Assembly: GCA_948474755.1 (NCBI GenBank)
Contig: CAOLHI010000020.1
Location: 62,001-126,000, forward strand
Direction: 5' to 3'
DNA from: Ctenosaura bakeri
Taxonomy: Eukaryota; Chordata; Lepidosauria; Squamata; Iguanidae
DNA length: 64,000 bases
Shown here: in pieces, positions 21,801-33,674 of the stretch
Layout of the letters: every line of letters begins with the position of its first letter
Numbering within the stretch: position 1 is the first letter of the stretch
Notes under the pieces: generated by a model
What the model was told of the DNA's origin: nothing
Seen by the model: only the letters and a program-made list of their open reading frames with translations
The model's database searches: none
Position numbers and translations under genes: made by a program

Positions 21801-23455
21801 GGGAGAGGCTGCAACAGTTGACTTTCGCCTGAGCCTACTGGGAAATGCAAGATATTTCCCCCACTCTTCTCATCTCATTTCTGAGTTGAGTGCCAACTAT
21901 TTTTGCACTTTGAACTCAGTTTTGCAGCAATTGAAGTAAGCTATGGACAAAGGGGGAAAGTAGGATAAGACAAGAAAAATTCAGACATTTTAAAAGCAGA
22001 AAAAAGGGGGGATGGCAAAGGATTAATCAGGAGGGTATGAGTGACTATATATCAAGACTCCCAAAAGCTGTGAAAATTTAAAAAAAAAACACAACTCTCT
22101 AGCTCTTATAAATCCCAGTCACTAATTCAGAATATGCTATACACATAACAAGCATAAATAAAGTAAAGTAAAATAAACATATCAAATCCAAGGATGAATC
22201 CATGTGGAAAGGAAAAAATTCTACTTGACCTTCCTAGAATCTAATATCAGAGAGAACATAATTTCTCCAAAGTTATTAATCAGGGTAAGGCACAAGGAAT
22301 ATAAATATTTGCTGGTTTTTCTCTTGGATACAAGAAAAATTTCAAAAAATTTCTTCCTGTTTTACAAAGGTCTGAGGGTTGTTGTTTTTTCCCCTCTCTT
22401 TTTAAAAAATTATTTCTGGCACTTGGGAACTTTTTTGAAAAAGTTGTTTGGACAAAGATATGATTTGGTGCACAAACATGGTTTTGTAAAAAGAAAACTC
22501 TTATTTTTTGTGGGGGGGATTCACAGAGAAAACAATATTTTGCACAAAAATACAACACAAGGTTTTGTACAAAATATCTTCTTTTCTGCAGGTTGTTTTT
22601 GAATCCTGAAGTATGAAGAATCTTGCATCCATTTACCATTTTCTCAACAAGGTGTCTTGAAATATTAGGAGACTTTTTCTTGTCAAGGACAAAAAAGAGT
22701 GCATATTCTTTGGATTCCTATAACGTGTAGACACGTCTTATTGAGCCAGAGCAAAAAGCTCCTCCATCTCAAGTGACCACAGAAAAGAGGAAGTACATCA
22801 CCAAAACTGATGGCAAAAAGGACATAGATCTATATGTGCTACAAAATTCAAGCATAAATAATCTCATCATTTTTGGAAACACTGTTTCCAGGTGGCCTGT
22901 GTACCTGCTCAGTCTGCTATTCAATTGCTAAATAGTCATGGGCAGTTTCAAGGCATCTGCTGTCCTTTTTCATGATTCTTGATCTTGACACCAAAGCCTG
23001 AGAAGATGATCCTTCAAACAGAGGATGAGTTCAAGGACACCTCTTTAACCCTCATTCTTCAAAAATAGAAAAGTTAAGAATTCTAGTGCACTATGAAGTA
23101 TGAACACATCTTGTCTGTATACAGAATCAAGTCTATCCAACTGAAACATCCAGAACCAGAAAACAGAATGATAGTAAAATACAATTAGGTAAAATAAAAT
23201 AAAATATTAATAACATATACCTTTCTTGAACTGTGAAATATTTATTTACCCAGTGAAGTCCAGTGTCCACCCAGTGGAAAATGGTTCATGTCTCCAAAAA
23301 GAGAGTCAACCAGAATACAATATCTGTTTTGTTTAAAGACTGGCATGGTGCTTTTTTAAAATCACAATGCATTACAGTGCTTGAGACCAAAATGCAACCC
23401 TATGGATGGGACATTTTTGTTTAGGTTTAATAACTATGTGTTAGAAATCCTGTGT
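18865..23455. other. Long unannotated stretch
   Basis: About 4.6 kb without a gene or repeat I can name. Small A/T runs are present (for example near 19035 and 20310). At 22200-22640 the repeated words TTTTGTGCAAA/TTTGTACAAAA and long overlapping frames on both strands (132 and 119 codons) suggest an old repeat. No domain is recognisable. Confidence 0.4.
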
Positions 23456-23461
23456 ATGTAC

Positions 23462-23935
23462 ATTAGAGCCAGTGTGGAATAAAAGTTTGAGTGGTAGGCT
23501 GGAGGCCCTCTCACACAAGAGAATTGTAGCATAACAACTCTTCTTAAACAGCCATTGCTACATTCTATGGAATACTGGAATATGCAGTTTGAGGAGGTAC
23601 TAAATTTAGCTTGGGGAAGCACTAATGCTCTTTGGCTGAGAACTGTGAATAACCTTCTCTAAACTAAGGATTCCACAGGATGGAACCATGGCAGTTAAAG
23701 TGGAATCATAGTGCTAAAATTGTGTAGTGTGAAAGGGTTCCGGAAGTCTGAGAGGCCAGGGTTCAAATACCCTCTCAGCCATGGAAATCCACTGAGTGAC
23801 ACTGGGCAGAGTTCAGCGTTAAAACAAAGCAATGGCAAACCTTCTCTGAAAAAATCTTGCAAACAAAGCCCTATTATAGTGATGCTATAAATCAATGTTG
23901 GCTTGCAGGCATATAACAAAAACAACATGTCAGTG
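23462..23935 (+). repeat. tRNA-derived SINE split by a MITE
   Basis: AGAGCCAGTGTGGAATAAAAGTTTGAGTGGTAGGCTGGA (SINE head) breaks off at 23503. It resumes at about 23740 with CCGGAAGTCTGAGAGGCCAGGGTTCAAATACCC (B box) and continues through the ATGGAAATCCACTGAGTGAC body to an AACAAAAACAAC tail. The interruption is the family A MITE at 23504-23739. Confidence 0.85.
23504..23739. mobile_element. MITE family A, nested in SINE
   Basis: Starts GGCCCTCTCACACAAGAG. Interior TCTATGGAATACTGGAATATGCAGTTTGAGG and GATTCCACAGGATGG...AGTGGAATCATAGTGCTA are the family A core. Right end GTGTAGTGTGAAAGGG is followed by TT where GGCC would be expected. Confidence 0.8.
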
Positions 23936-24212
23936 GGCTGAAATCTGGGGAAATTGTTTGTTGTTGTGTAGGTGGCAATGTCATACCAAAAGCTACACTG
24001 TAGACCTACATTTTTTGCAAGAATTTGTATCTGGCTAAAATGTTTGATGTAATGCACAGTTCTACAAAGGATTGTTCGATGTAAAGGAGGGCACATGACT
24101 ATCACACCATGATCATGGAAGCAAATGTTTATTTCTCTGTCCATCAAGCAGGAGTAGGGGAAATGATATCAGTGGCCAAAATAGGGAGCTGCTGTAGTCA
24201 TTTGTTCACTAT

Positions 24213-25297
24213 GTCCAGTTCCACAGTACACTGTTGTAGTGCTATTATTCCACCATCAACATCCTACAGAATCCTGGGATTTGCAGTTTAAGGAGGGGCA
24301 TTTAGAATTCTCAGTCAAAGAGCTCTTTGGCCTCAGCAAACTACAAACTCCAGAATTCCACAGGGTGTTGAAAGTAGTGTTACCCTGTATTGTGGGGGTC
24401 CCAGGAGGGGTGCCCAAACAACCAAATAAAGACACTCTCTTAAGCTAATGAGAGGCAGGGTAACTTAGCAGGGATCTTGCAACCCTATGTATACAGCGTC
24501 AGGTCAGAAGAGCAGTTAGACAGTTTTTAAAATAGTAAAAATAATAGCTTTATTAAAGGACAAACAACAGAAAAGACACCACAAGCACACAGCTAACTAG
24601 AAATTAGAAACGAGAGTTTTCAGGGGAAATGGGCAATACGACACCTTATCTCATAGTCCTGGAGAAAAGCAGAGGATTGCAGGGAAGAAAGCTCAGTGCG
24701 GTTCGCTGAGGGGAGCTCATCAGACCAAACGACAGCAAGGCGGTATGGAAGTCCAGAGCGATCTGAGCAGTCTGAGGAAGTGATCCCAGGAAGTGATCTG
24801 AGGGGCACTCGGAATCAGGGGGTCTTTATAGGGTGGATTGTGCCTACAGGCCATGCCATGCTCAGTGAGAACAAAGGAAATTTGGAGCGGGATAAAAGCG
24901 TTGGAAAAGGTCAGGTTTTACATGATCAGCTTAGCGCTGGATAACAATAGTGTAGCCAGTATGCAAATGAATCAGCATTGAGAGGGTGCCGGCTCAGGGC
25001 CATGCGTCTTTGTGTAAAGTCGCGCTTAAGCAAGGTGTGTCTGCAAGAAATGGTCCCTGAAGCAACAGAGTGGGATTAATCTGCCTGCCTAGATTATGTC
25101 CAACCATCACCAGCTGCGCCTGTTTACATGCTTGTCCAGTGGCCCTTGCAAACACGTGGAGCAGGGTGGCAGAGGAAGGTCAAGTGAAGGCCAAATAAGT
25201 TTGATATCAAGGCGATATCTAGTGCTATCACAGGGCATGTCAGAACCGTGGTAACAGTAGAATAATAGCACCACAACAGTGTAGAGCAGAAATGGCC
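24213..25297. mobile_element. MITE family A, split by a solo LTR
   Basis: The left part 24213-24377 carries GTCCAGTTCCACAGTACACTG, ATTATTCCACCATCAACATCC and CCAGAATTCCACAGGGTGTTGAAAGTAG. The right part 25257-25297 carries GTAGAATAATAGCACCACAACAGTGTAGAGCAGAAATGGCC. Removing the LTR and one GTAG restores the MITE word GAAAGTAGAATAATAG. Confidence 0.88.
24378..25256 (-). mobile_element. Solo LTR (TGTTACC...GGTAACA), copy 1
   Basis: An 879-bp unit begins TGTTACC and ends GGTAACA (7-bp perfect inverted termini, TG..CA). It is flanked by the 4-bp duplication GTAG (24374-24377 and 25257-25260). It interrupts a MITE whose two halves join exactly. Orientation is inferred as minus: a TATA box (CTATAAAGA, plus 24825-24830) lies about 280 bp upstream of an AATAAA signal (plus TTTATT 24549-24554). 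Neither an internal region nor a second LTR is present, so it is the product of LTR-LTR recombination. Superfamily is undecided: 4-bp duplications suit Ty3/gypsy and also many retroviruses. Confidence 0.9.
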
Positions 25298-25299
25298 TT

Positions 25300-26460
25300 A
25301 GATTTTCCTTCTAGCTTTAGACAGGGAAAAGAATTCATTTAAGGATGTGTTTTATAACCCAATGTGGCCAGCATAACAGATGTTATACATTTAGGCCCAG
25401 TAATAACATGCATTTCTGCCTGGTGAAATAGCAAAACTTTAACATGAGCTCTACAAATCCTCATTTTTTTAACAAAGGTGAGGGCCTGTGTGGCATTTGA
25501 TTCATATTTAATTACAGAGGAAAATCACAAGACAATCTTGTTTATGCCACAAGATCCATGAATAATTCCAAAATGTACAGTGCTACAGAAATTAATGTTC
25601 ACTGTAACATTGTTTAATTTGATCAGACTGTAACCAAAACATTGTATGGGTCATAGTGATGGGATCTCAATGTGTGTGGGGAGAAGATACCATTGTCCCT
25701 AAAGAGTAGAAGTAACAGTTCAAGTGTGTTAAATAGGTACAAAATGTCCAGGGTGGTCTGGAAATATCACATTGTTCTTGTACAAACCATAGGCAACCAT
25801 CTCTGGAATACTGGGTACTGTTCTGGTTACTGCAGTTGCAGTTCAAAAGGAAAAAGTACATAAAATGGCAACCATGGCAGAACTTTATGAAAACACTAAT
25901 GAAATAAATGGTTTGCACAATTCATGCACAATTCCCATGCATTCAGTGATGGATTTGCAGGAGATCTCAAAGGAAAGTATGAAGAGACCTGGAAATGTTG
26001 TAGCTGTATTTATCCTGTGTTTAAAATACCTGTTCTTTTTAGAAAAGAAAAAGTAGCAGCAAGATTTTATAAGCTGGCTAATAATCACATGGAGTCAGCC
26101 AGAATGACACATAAGTGTAGAAGGAAAAGGCATCATTTGTTTCTTCAATGGCTAATGCTTCAGAGGTGTCATCATTCTGACTTGCTTTCTTGCCAGAGTG
26201 GTACAAAAAGTGCAATCAAAATATATTTTATCCCTGCACTTTTTTAAATGTCTGTTCAATTACAGTCATTTGGGCAGGTGGTGTTACAAAAGGGCAAGAA
26301 ACAGAATAGTTGGAACAGCAGAATAGTCAAAGCAAGGAGAGAGAAAAATGTAGGAAACACAAAGCTGGAGACAACCCATCATTAAATAGAGGAAGTATGC
26401 AGTATGTATAGCGAAGCATCAGAAAATGTGGCACAGCATGGGTAAAAAGGCAGTACAGGA
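25300..26460. other. Unannotated stretch
   Basis: No recognisable gene or repeat. Small overlapping frames occur at 25667-26247 on both strands. Confidence 0.4.
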
Positions 26461-26469
26461 ATACCTGGC

Positions 26470-27955
26470 TATTCTAAATGAATTCAAGTCTCCAGAGCCA
26501 GATTACATAGACCCAAAGGGTATTAAAAGAACTGGCAGATGAACTACTGGCAATAATAATTGAGAATTCCTGGAGAATGGGAGAAGTCCCAGGAGACCAA
26601 AGGAGGGCAAATGCTGTCCCCATTTTCAAAAAAGTAAAAAAGAGGACCATAGCAATTACTGCTCAGTCAGCCTGACATTAGTACCAAGAAAGATTCTAGA
26701 ACTGATCATTAAATAGATAGTCTGTAAACACTTAGAAAGTATTTAAAGTACTTTAAAAAAGGGAGGGGGGAGAGTGTGTGTGTGTGTATTACAAGCTCAG
26801 TACATGAAGTGAATGCTGTGGATGCAGTTTATCTTGATTTCACCGGGGTCTTTGGGAATTTCCCCCACTATATTTTTGGATAAACAATCTAGTAAAATGT
26901 GGGCTTAGACAATGCCACTGTTAGGTGGATTACTAAAAGGTTGACCAAATAAACCCAAAGGGGCTCACCATTGGCTCCTCTTCGTCTTGGAGAGATGTGT
27001 TTAGCAGGGTGCCACAGAGTTCTGTCTTGAGCCCAGTGCTAATCAACATCTTTATAAATGAATTGGGGCATGCTTATCAAATTTGCAGAGGACACTAAAT
27101 TAGGAGGGGTAGCTAATACCCCAGAGGACAGGATCAGAATTCAAAATGATATTAACAGATTAGAGAGCTGGGCTGAACAAAATGAATTTCAATAGGGAGA
27201 ATTTCAACAGGGAGAAATATATACTTTGACAGAAAAAATGAAATGCATAGATACAGGATGAGTAACACTTGCCTTGACAACAGTAAATGCGAAAGGGATC
27301 TAGAAGTCTTAGTAGACCACCATTGAATATGAGTTAGCAGTGTGAAGCGGCAGCTAAAAAAGTCAATGTGATTCCTGGCTGCATCAATAGGAATACAGTG
27401 CCTAAGTCAAGGGAAATAATAGTACCACTCTGTTCTGGTTTGGTCAGACTGCACCTGGAATACTGTGCCCAGTTCTAGGCATCACAATTCAAGAAGGATA
27501 TGGACAAGATGGAAGGTATCCAAAGGAGAATAACCAAAATGAAAAGGACTGGAAATTATGCCCTATAAGGAGTAGCTTATGGAGCTGGGTATCTTTAGCC
27601 AGGAGAAGAGAAGGTTAAGAGGTGATATGATAGCTATATTTAAATATTTGAAAGAATGTCATATGGAAGATAGAGCAACCTTGTTTTCTGCTGCATCAGA
27701 GACTAGGACATGGAGCAACAGATTCAAACTACAGGAACAGAGAATCCACCTAAATATTAGGAAGAACTTCCTGACAATGAGAGCAGTTTGGCAGTGAAAT
27801 ACACTGCCTTGGAGTGTGGTGGAGTCTCCTTTGGAGGCTTTTAAACAAAGGCTGGATGGCCATCTGCCAGGAGTGATTTGATTGTGCTTACCCACATAGA
27901 AGAGGGTTGGACTGGATGGTCTTTTTGGTCTCTTCCAACTCTATGATTCTATTCC
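26470..27955 (+). mobile_element. CR1 LINE 3' half, reverse-transcriptase pseudogene (sense)
   Basis: Starts at the RT block corresponding to GPD..PK.LKELADELL.II and W..G.VP.DWR.ANAVPIFKK (26500-26640). It continues through YCSVSLTLVPRKILE near 26670, VDAVYLDFTGVFGNFPHYIF near 26820-26875, the LSPVLINIFINELGHA block near 27030 and FAEDTKLGGVANTPEDRI near 27080-27130 (FADD reads FAED). After GCINRNTVPKS and the C-terminal FSQEKRRLRGDMIAIFKYLK (27590-27650) comes the 3' end GGATGGTCTTTTTGGTCTCTTCCAACTCTATGATTCTAT (27916-27952). Multiple stops and frameshifts. 5' truncated. Confidence 0.93.
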
Positions 27956-27959
27956 CTCT

Positions 27960-29880
27960 ATGACTTGCATCTATGATTTGTATTTCAAAGTAGAAGCAAA
28001 CCAAATAAGGCACACAGTGTGGTTGGGTTTGTGCAGTGTTACTCAGCAGAGCTACACAAGGCAGCACAGTTCTGGGCTGAACTGTTCTTTTTCCTATGGA
28101 AATTAATTGCAAATATTTTGTTCCACCTCTTATTATTTCATAAACTACCCCCCAAACTTAAACAGCTGCAGTATGCATTGTTATCAGTGATATTATTAAA
28201 ATGACAATTTCCCAAGTCATTTCTTATCAAGCTGGCCACCTGATAAACCATTCATCATCTTATTCCTATGTATTATGTACATTGATTCATTGCTTGTCAG
28301 CCTCCTCCTTTAAGTAATATACAAGGGATAAAAGATACAATACAAATGATGCAATGAAATACCGTATGAAAATCTAACACCAGTATGAAGGCTATACGTA
28401 GACTTGTAAAAAGCATCAGCAGTCCTTTCGAGGTCAAATCAAATAAGCAAACACTGTCAAAACAGGGACAGAAACTTTTACAATAAAATTTAAAGAGATA
28501 TACATAATTATTGTTATAAAACGACAGACAAAAAAGATTGAGATACTCCTCTAAAGGACAGTAACTTCTGCACTTGTTAAAAAGTAATTCTTCACTTTGC
28601 CATTCCTCAAAAGTAATTAACTAAAATATGTAACTAAAAGTAATTAAAATATTTATTTCCAGGGAAAAAATAAAAGTTATAATCTGCTGATCTGTAGTAC
28701 AAAGCATATTATTCTCTCCACCATCTTTTCATTTCCTCAACACTCAAATAGAGCATGTAACCATAATACATAGCACCTCTTAGAATCTGTGATATTCCTC
28801 ACCCACTATTTTGTGATAACCAAACTCCCATAGTTATACAAGTAAGTTAAAAGATGCAATTATAACACAGAAAAAATGACATGAACCCTGAGTTTCAATT
28901 GTAATATAACATCATTATACCTTTGTTATAGGAAAAAAAGAACTGGTTATGAATAACGACTTTCTTGCAAGCTTTAAGTCAGTTACCACTTGGGAACTGA
29001 TAATCTGTCTTTGGTAGAATTCCTAAATCTCAGGGCCTTAATCTTCCTCATTAGTCCTCAGAGTGAGGGAGAAAAGCCTCTGGAGAAGAGCTCAGAACAT
29101 CTGTGGTCCTTTGAACATCTGTGTTTGGTGTTTAATGTATCAAGTTGAATGGCATCCCCAGGGCCCATCCTTTTTAACATCCCCAAAGGTGACCTCCTCT
29201 AGTATCATCAGAATTTGCTCCCAGATCTTGGGGTTTGGCACTGTAATCTCAGGGCCTGTGATACTTTTGACCTGGTAACCCTAATATTCAACTAGAAGAC
29301 AACCATGCTAGCTTCAGTGGATTTAGATTGCTCTCTTTGATCAGGAAACCAATGAAGGGTGTCTGATTCATGGGTGACTTCTCTTCTGTTCAGGACTGTA
29401 TGCTAAAAACACAAATATCAAGAGTTGATGTTGCACATAAAAAGGGGCTAGTGGACTTTTTTTTTCCCCCTCACATACTGTGAAGTATATGTTGATGGCA
29501 CTCTACAGATATATCTCTGTTAACATTGGCATTAGTGTCTTAACACAAAAATGTGAAAGTAGAGTCATAAATAATATGGAGAACAGGGATAGGTTCCTAC
29601 AACTCAAAAAGAAGAGAATTTCAGTATGTTCAGCAAACATTTTATTCAGAACTAATCATATACACATGTAAAGTTTTGCCTAAGTAGGCAAAAATATTTG
29701 AACACTCTAAAGACTGACTGAAAGCATCTTCCACATTTCATCTACCAGAATGCAGCCAGATATGCCTCCATTTTTCCTATTTTTTCCACTTTGGTGGCCA
29801 AACAGATAGATTTATGGTTTTCCAACATGTAGGCGGTAGCTGATGAGGCAAGCTCATCTACTTTCCCCTTTTTGCCTTGT
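27960..29880. other. Unannotated AT-rich stretch
   Basis: No recognisable gene. 28285-28370 resembles a reversed LINE 3' end only loosely. Nothing else is identified. Confidence 0.4.
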
Positions 29881-29885
29881 TTGCT

Positions 29886-30798
29886 TGTTACCCTTGGGGG
29901 ACAACTTAATGTGCTCCATGTGATAGGGACTGGAAACTAGCCAGAACATGAGCAATAGCAATGTGAGAGGCAGGGTAGCTTAGTAGGGTCTTTTTACCCA
30001 GTTTTTTACGGGGTCAAGCCAAGCCAAAAACCAAACAAAGATGTCCAATAAAATGAATTTATTGAATGAAAGTCTCACACACCAATGCAATCACTCACAC
30101 ACTCACTCAAGACCTATTAAGAGGCAAAAGAGAGGAAACTGGATAGGAGAACTATTGAAGGGATCATAGCTGGGGTAATACTGCACCTTTTCCTGAAGTC
30201 CTTGGTCCGGGAAAAACAGCGAAGAAGTGGAACTCAGCATGGAGAAGGCTGAGGGGATTACTTGACAGATGGAGAAACGGTCTGCTGGTATGACCGGGAA
30301 TAATCCAAAGAAATGCTCAAAAACAAGGACTATTTGTAGGGGAAAAAGTATCTCGAGGACTAATCCTTTCCCAGGGAGAACAATGGGTATTGCAACAGAA
30401 AAGAAGCTCCATGACGGCAACTCCTTTTTGCATAATGGAATTATGAGGTGTTGCCAAAGCTTCAGGATCTTCAGTTACTTTGGGTTGTGGTGTGAATTTA
30501 TGCAAATGGTCCTTGCCTGATAGGATTTTATTGCTATCGGTGCTCAACTTGGGAGAAAGCACACTAATCCCCTCCAGTTGGCTCCTCAATGGCTAAGGAC
30601 CTCTTTTTCTACTGTGAGCTTGCACAGCTTGAGGTCTCCTGGGGCTACGTGATGGGGGATTGTACTGGCCTGACCTGGTTTTCAGTCGTTTGACCGTTGC
30701 AGCCTACATGCTCATCTGGGTGACCTCTCATGCACATTGAATCACATTTTAATATCAAAATTGTAGACCCCGGGACAGGGTTTACCAGTGAGGTAACA
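29886..30798 (-). mobile_element. Solo LTR (TGTTACC...GGTAACA), copy 2
   Basis: A 913-bp unit with the same 7-bp termini as copy 1, flanked by the perfect 4-bp duplication TGCT (29882-29885 and 30799-30802). It shares GTGAGAGGCAGGGTAGCTTAG with copy 1 (GAGAGGCAGGGTAACTTAG, near 24451) at a matching place ~70 bp from the end. AATAAA on the minus strand (plus 30058-30063) sits about 280 bp downstream of a degraded TATA-like CTACAAATAG (plus 30331-30340), the same spacing as copy 1. Diverged from copy 1, so an older or different subfamily member. Confidence 0.88.
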
Positions 30799-31072
30799 TG
30801 CTCTTTTTGCATGCTAAGTAAGGGATTCTGGAGCAGCTGCTGTTTACTTTCTCTGTGTACACAGGCACACATGGCTACAGTAGAAACAAGTATAGTAAAA
30901 GCCCATTCTTTCCCATCTCAAGCTTTGTTTATTGTATTGCTTACTGCAGATATATTGCTGCAATTCAATACTGAAAGTGTGTTTTTCTCCAGCCTTTCTT
31001 CACCACATTCCCAATGCTTTAAAAAAGAAGAAACAAGCAAACAAATAAAACCACCTTCCAGATTCTGCACTA

Positions 31073-31195
31073 GACCATTATAGCACTATTATTCCACTTT
31101 CAACATCCTATGGAATCCTGGGATTTGCAGTTTAGGAAGGGGCCTTTGAGGAAAGTGGAATAATAGTGCTATAACAACCTAGTGTGGAAATGGCC
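31073..31195. mobile_element. MITE family A, left end shortened
   Basis: GACCATTATAGCACTATTATTCCACTTTCAACATCC...GGAATCCTGGGATTTGCAGTTTAGG joins directly to the right arm AAAGTGGAATAATAGTGCTATAACAACCTAGTGTGGAAATGGCC. Flanks CTA and ATA. Confidence 0.85.
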
Positions 31196-31199
31196 ATAC

Positions 31200-32250
31200 T
31201 GAGCATAAGGAGGAAGGAAAGGGTTGCTGGACATAAAAACCCTTTGTATAAGGGAGCTTCACTATCAGAGGGTTTGTTAACTGAGATATCCTTGTATAAA
31301 TAAACGGCTGCTGACTAGAGCTATTGTAAATACCTATATCCACTCAGAAAATCTAAATTTTTAAAAAACTGAACCTTATCATAATAACTTAAATTTGGAC
31401 AAAAATCAATGTGATCCAGCTTGTTTAATATGAGATCCCATTGCAATTATATTTTTAGAGCCATTTAGAAGCATAAAACAATTCAACTTAGTTCTTGAAA
31501 AAATCTTAAGAGGTTTTAAATGCTGGATTTGTTTATTTTTGACCTTTTTCCCAAGTTTGTTTGGGACTAAACTGCAATGATCCAAGTGGAGTGAACTTGT
31601 AATATTTTAAAATTATTTCAAATACAAAGAGAACAAAGTTTATTGCTTTAACAAAGTTCAGATAAGCTAAATAGTATATCTCATTTAAGTGGGACCATTT
31701 TAATTCATGAAGTTCTGGTGAACTCTGATTTTTATTTATTATTTTAGAAACAAAACTAAAGTAGGGGACTATCTTTTTTATTTAGTATTTTCTCAGTTTG
31801 ATCTTTCCCCTCAAAGTTGGCTTTGTTTTAATAGTCCTTTATTAAATCAATACACCAAAACTATTTAATGAGATGGCAGAGATCCACCTAATTTGGATAA
31901 TAAACTGTCAATCCAGTTTAAAAGATTCTGATACAAATGACTGAATGCAGAAAAGGAAGGGAATGTAACAACTACAATCTAATGTGTTAGTTTTTCACAG
32001 TGAGGTGAATCTTTAAAAATTTTCATTGATCAAATTTATCTAACATGCCTCATATTAAATCTAATATCAAAGAAACACCACAACAGGATTCAGAACAATT
32101 TAAAAAACAAATCTATATGAATCATGTCTGACTTGGGCAAAATTTTTATAGATATCCCCATCCCCCACATACATGTTCTGTGGTCAATATTATATTTAAA
32201 ACGTGTATACCCCTGGGGCACCAATATGCAAATGCTGGACTCGCTATACA
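31200..32250. other. Unannotated AT-rich stretch
   Basis: No recognisable gene or repeat and no long open frame. Confidence 0.4.
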
Positions 32251-32253
32251 GTC

Positions 32254-32463
32254 AGTTGTTCAAGTTGTTTCCAACTTACAATGAACCTTAGGTGAACCTA
32301 TCATGGGGTTTTCTTGACAATGTTTATTCGCAGGAGTTTGCCTTTCCTTTCCTCTGAAACTGAGAGAATGTGACTTGCTCGAGGTCAGCCCAAGCAGGGA
32401 TTTGAACTCTAGTCACCCAGAGTTCTAGTCCAGCACTCAAACTACTAACCATGCTGACTCTTC
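32254..32463 (-). repeat. tRNA-derived SINE with Bov-B-like tail (antisense)
   Basis: The plus strand shows the reversed tail (CAGTTGTTCAAGTTGTTTCC and AACTTACAATGAACCTTAGG), the reversed body (CTCGAGGTCAGCCCAAGCAGGG) and the reversed head (GTCCAGCACTCAAACTACTAACCATGCTGACTC). Confidence 0.88.
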
Positions 32464-32939
32464 TAAGTAAACGTAATGAGTAAATGCTTTTTGAACCTAC
32501 ATAGGTTCATTCTTCGCACTTCTCATGTCAGCATCATTTTCAAATGGCATCATTGCTCTTTGCATGACAGCATCTTAGACCTAACTGAGTGGACAGCTAT
32601 GAGCTAACTGAGGCTCAAATCAGGTAATATGTCTAACACATATTCAGAAGTGCTCACCCAAACTTTGAATGGTATCTGTTTGTCTAGATACCTCCTCACC
32701 TCCGTATTTCGCATTTAGTGTCCTTGTCTTGTAATTTGCCATTGGAAGGTAAGCATGGGCTTAGTTTGCAAGTCTAATTGCTGAGACATTTGGGATAATT
32801 TTGGAGGAAAGAACACATGAGAGGAAATACATATTCTCATTAATAACTACTCTGATATCAAAAACTGTCAAGATACATTGGTGTAGGACAATCAGGCTAC
32901 TCTATATGCAAAGTTTTATACCTCCTCACGACTAGTTCC

Positions 32940-33165
32940 TAGTGACATAACTGTTTAATATGTTCAAGGAAGGGTTATGTTTTAAATATGTTTTAAGTGT
33001 TTTAACTGTGTTTAATCATGATTTTTAATAACAGTGTTGTTTAACTCTTTTTTTAACCTTTGTAAATCAATGTTTTAGCTTGATATTCTTAGCTGCCTTG
33101 AATCACATATTGGGAGAACAGCTGGATATAAATTCAATAAACAAATAGATACATAAATTCATAAA
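32940..33165 (+). mobile_element. L2 LINE 3' end
   Basis: T/A-rich 3' UTR with repeated GTTTTAA words, then AGCTGCCTTGAATCACATATTGGGAGAACAGCTGGATATAAATTCAATAAACAAAT. This is the usual squamate L2 terminus (GCCTTGAGTC...GGGAGAA..GGATATAAAT..AATAAATA). Confidence 0.75.
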
Positions 33166-33289
33166 TAATTGAACAAAAATAGGATTCAATACCAGTCCTC
33201 ATGATATTGGAGGTGGAGAGGTACTACAATCATTTAAATCAAGCTGTAATCTACTGACTTAAAATGAAGGAGACATTTGTTCATTGTTA

Positions 33290-33500
33290 CTGAGTTACAG
33301 CCAAGCACAGCACCATTGTGCCTTGATTCCAGGAGCTGATGAAACGCCATCTCTATACCAGCTTCCATTGCCATGACCTCTGAGGGAGAGCGCAGCAACC
33401 AGGTACACGCCATCATGCCTTGATTCTGGCAGCTGAGGAAAGGCTCTCCCTCCATCCCAGCTGCTGACTTCTGTGACCTCTGAGAGCAGCCAACATTTGC
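33290..33500. repeat. Two-unit tandem repeat, period ~97 bp
   Basis: TGCCTTGATTCCAGGAGCTGATGAAA at 33319 recurs at 33416 as TGCCTTGATTCTGGCAGCTGAGGAAA. Both units continue to GACCTCTGAG..GAG.GCAGCCAAC-like sequence. Confidence 0.75.
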
Positions 33501-33539
33501 TGGACTTACTGCCCTTTCGCACTTCCACCCCATTTTCCT

Positions 33540-33672
33540 CATATTGTGGATCTTTTTCAATTGTAAGACTGAGGGCCGGGAATTGTCATATTGACAATTT
33601 GATACTGCTCTGGGAATGTTTTTGGCTGAAGAGCAGGGTATAAATGCTCTAAACAAACAAACAAATAAAGCA
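33540..33672 (+). repeat. LINE-type 3' tail
   Basis: TGTAAGACTGAGGGCCGGGAATTGTC, then GGCTGAAGAGCAGGGTATAAATGC followed by (AAAC)n AATAAA. This is the terminus type used by L2/CR1-like LINEs and SINEs. Confidence 0.6.
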
Positions 33673-33674
33673 AC

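Noticed and set aside
22204..22639. Opposing 132- and 119-codon frames
   Set aside because: Phe/Lys-rich and mirror images of the same AT-rich repeated words, with no motif.
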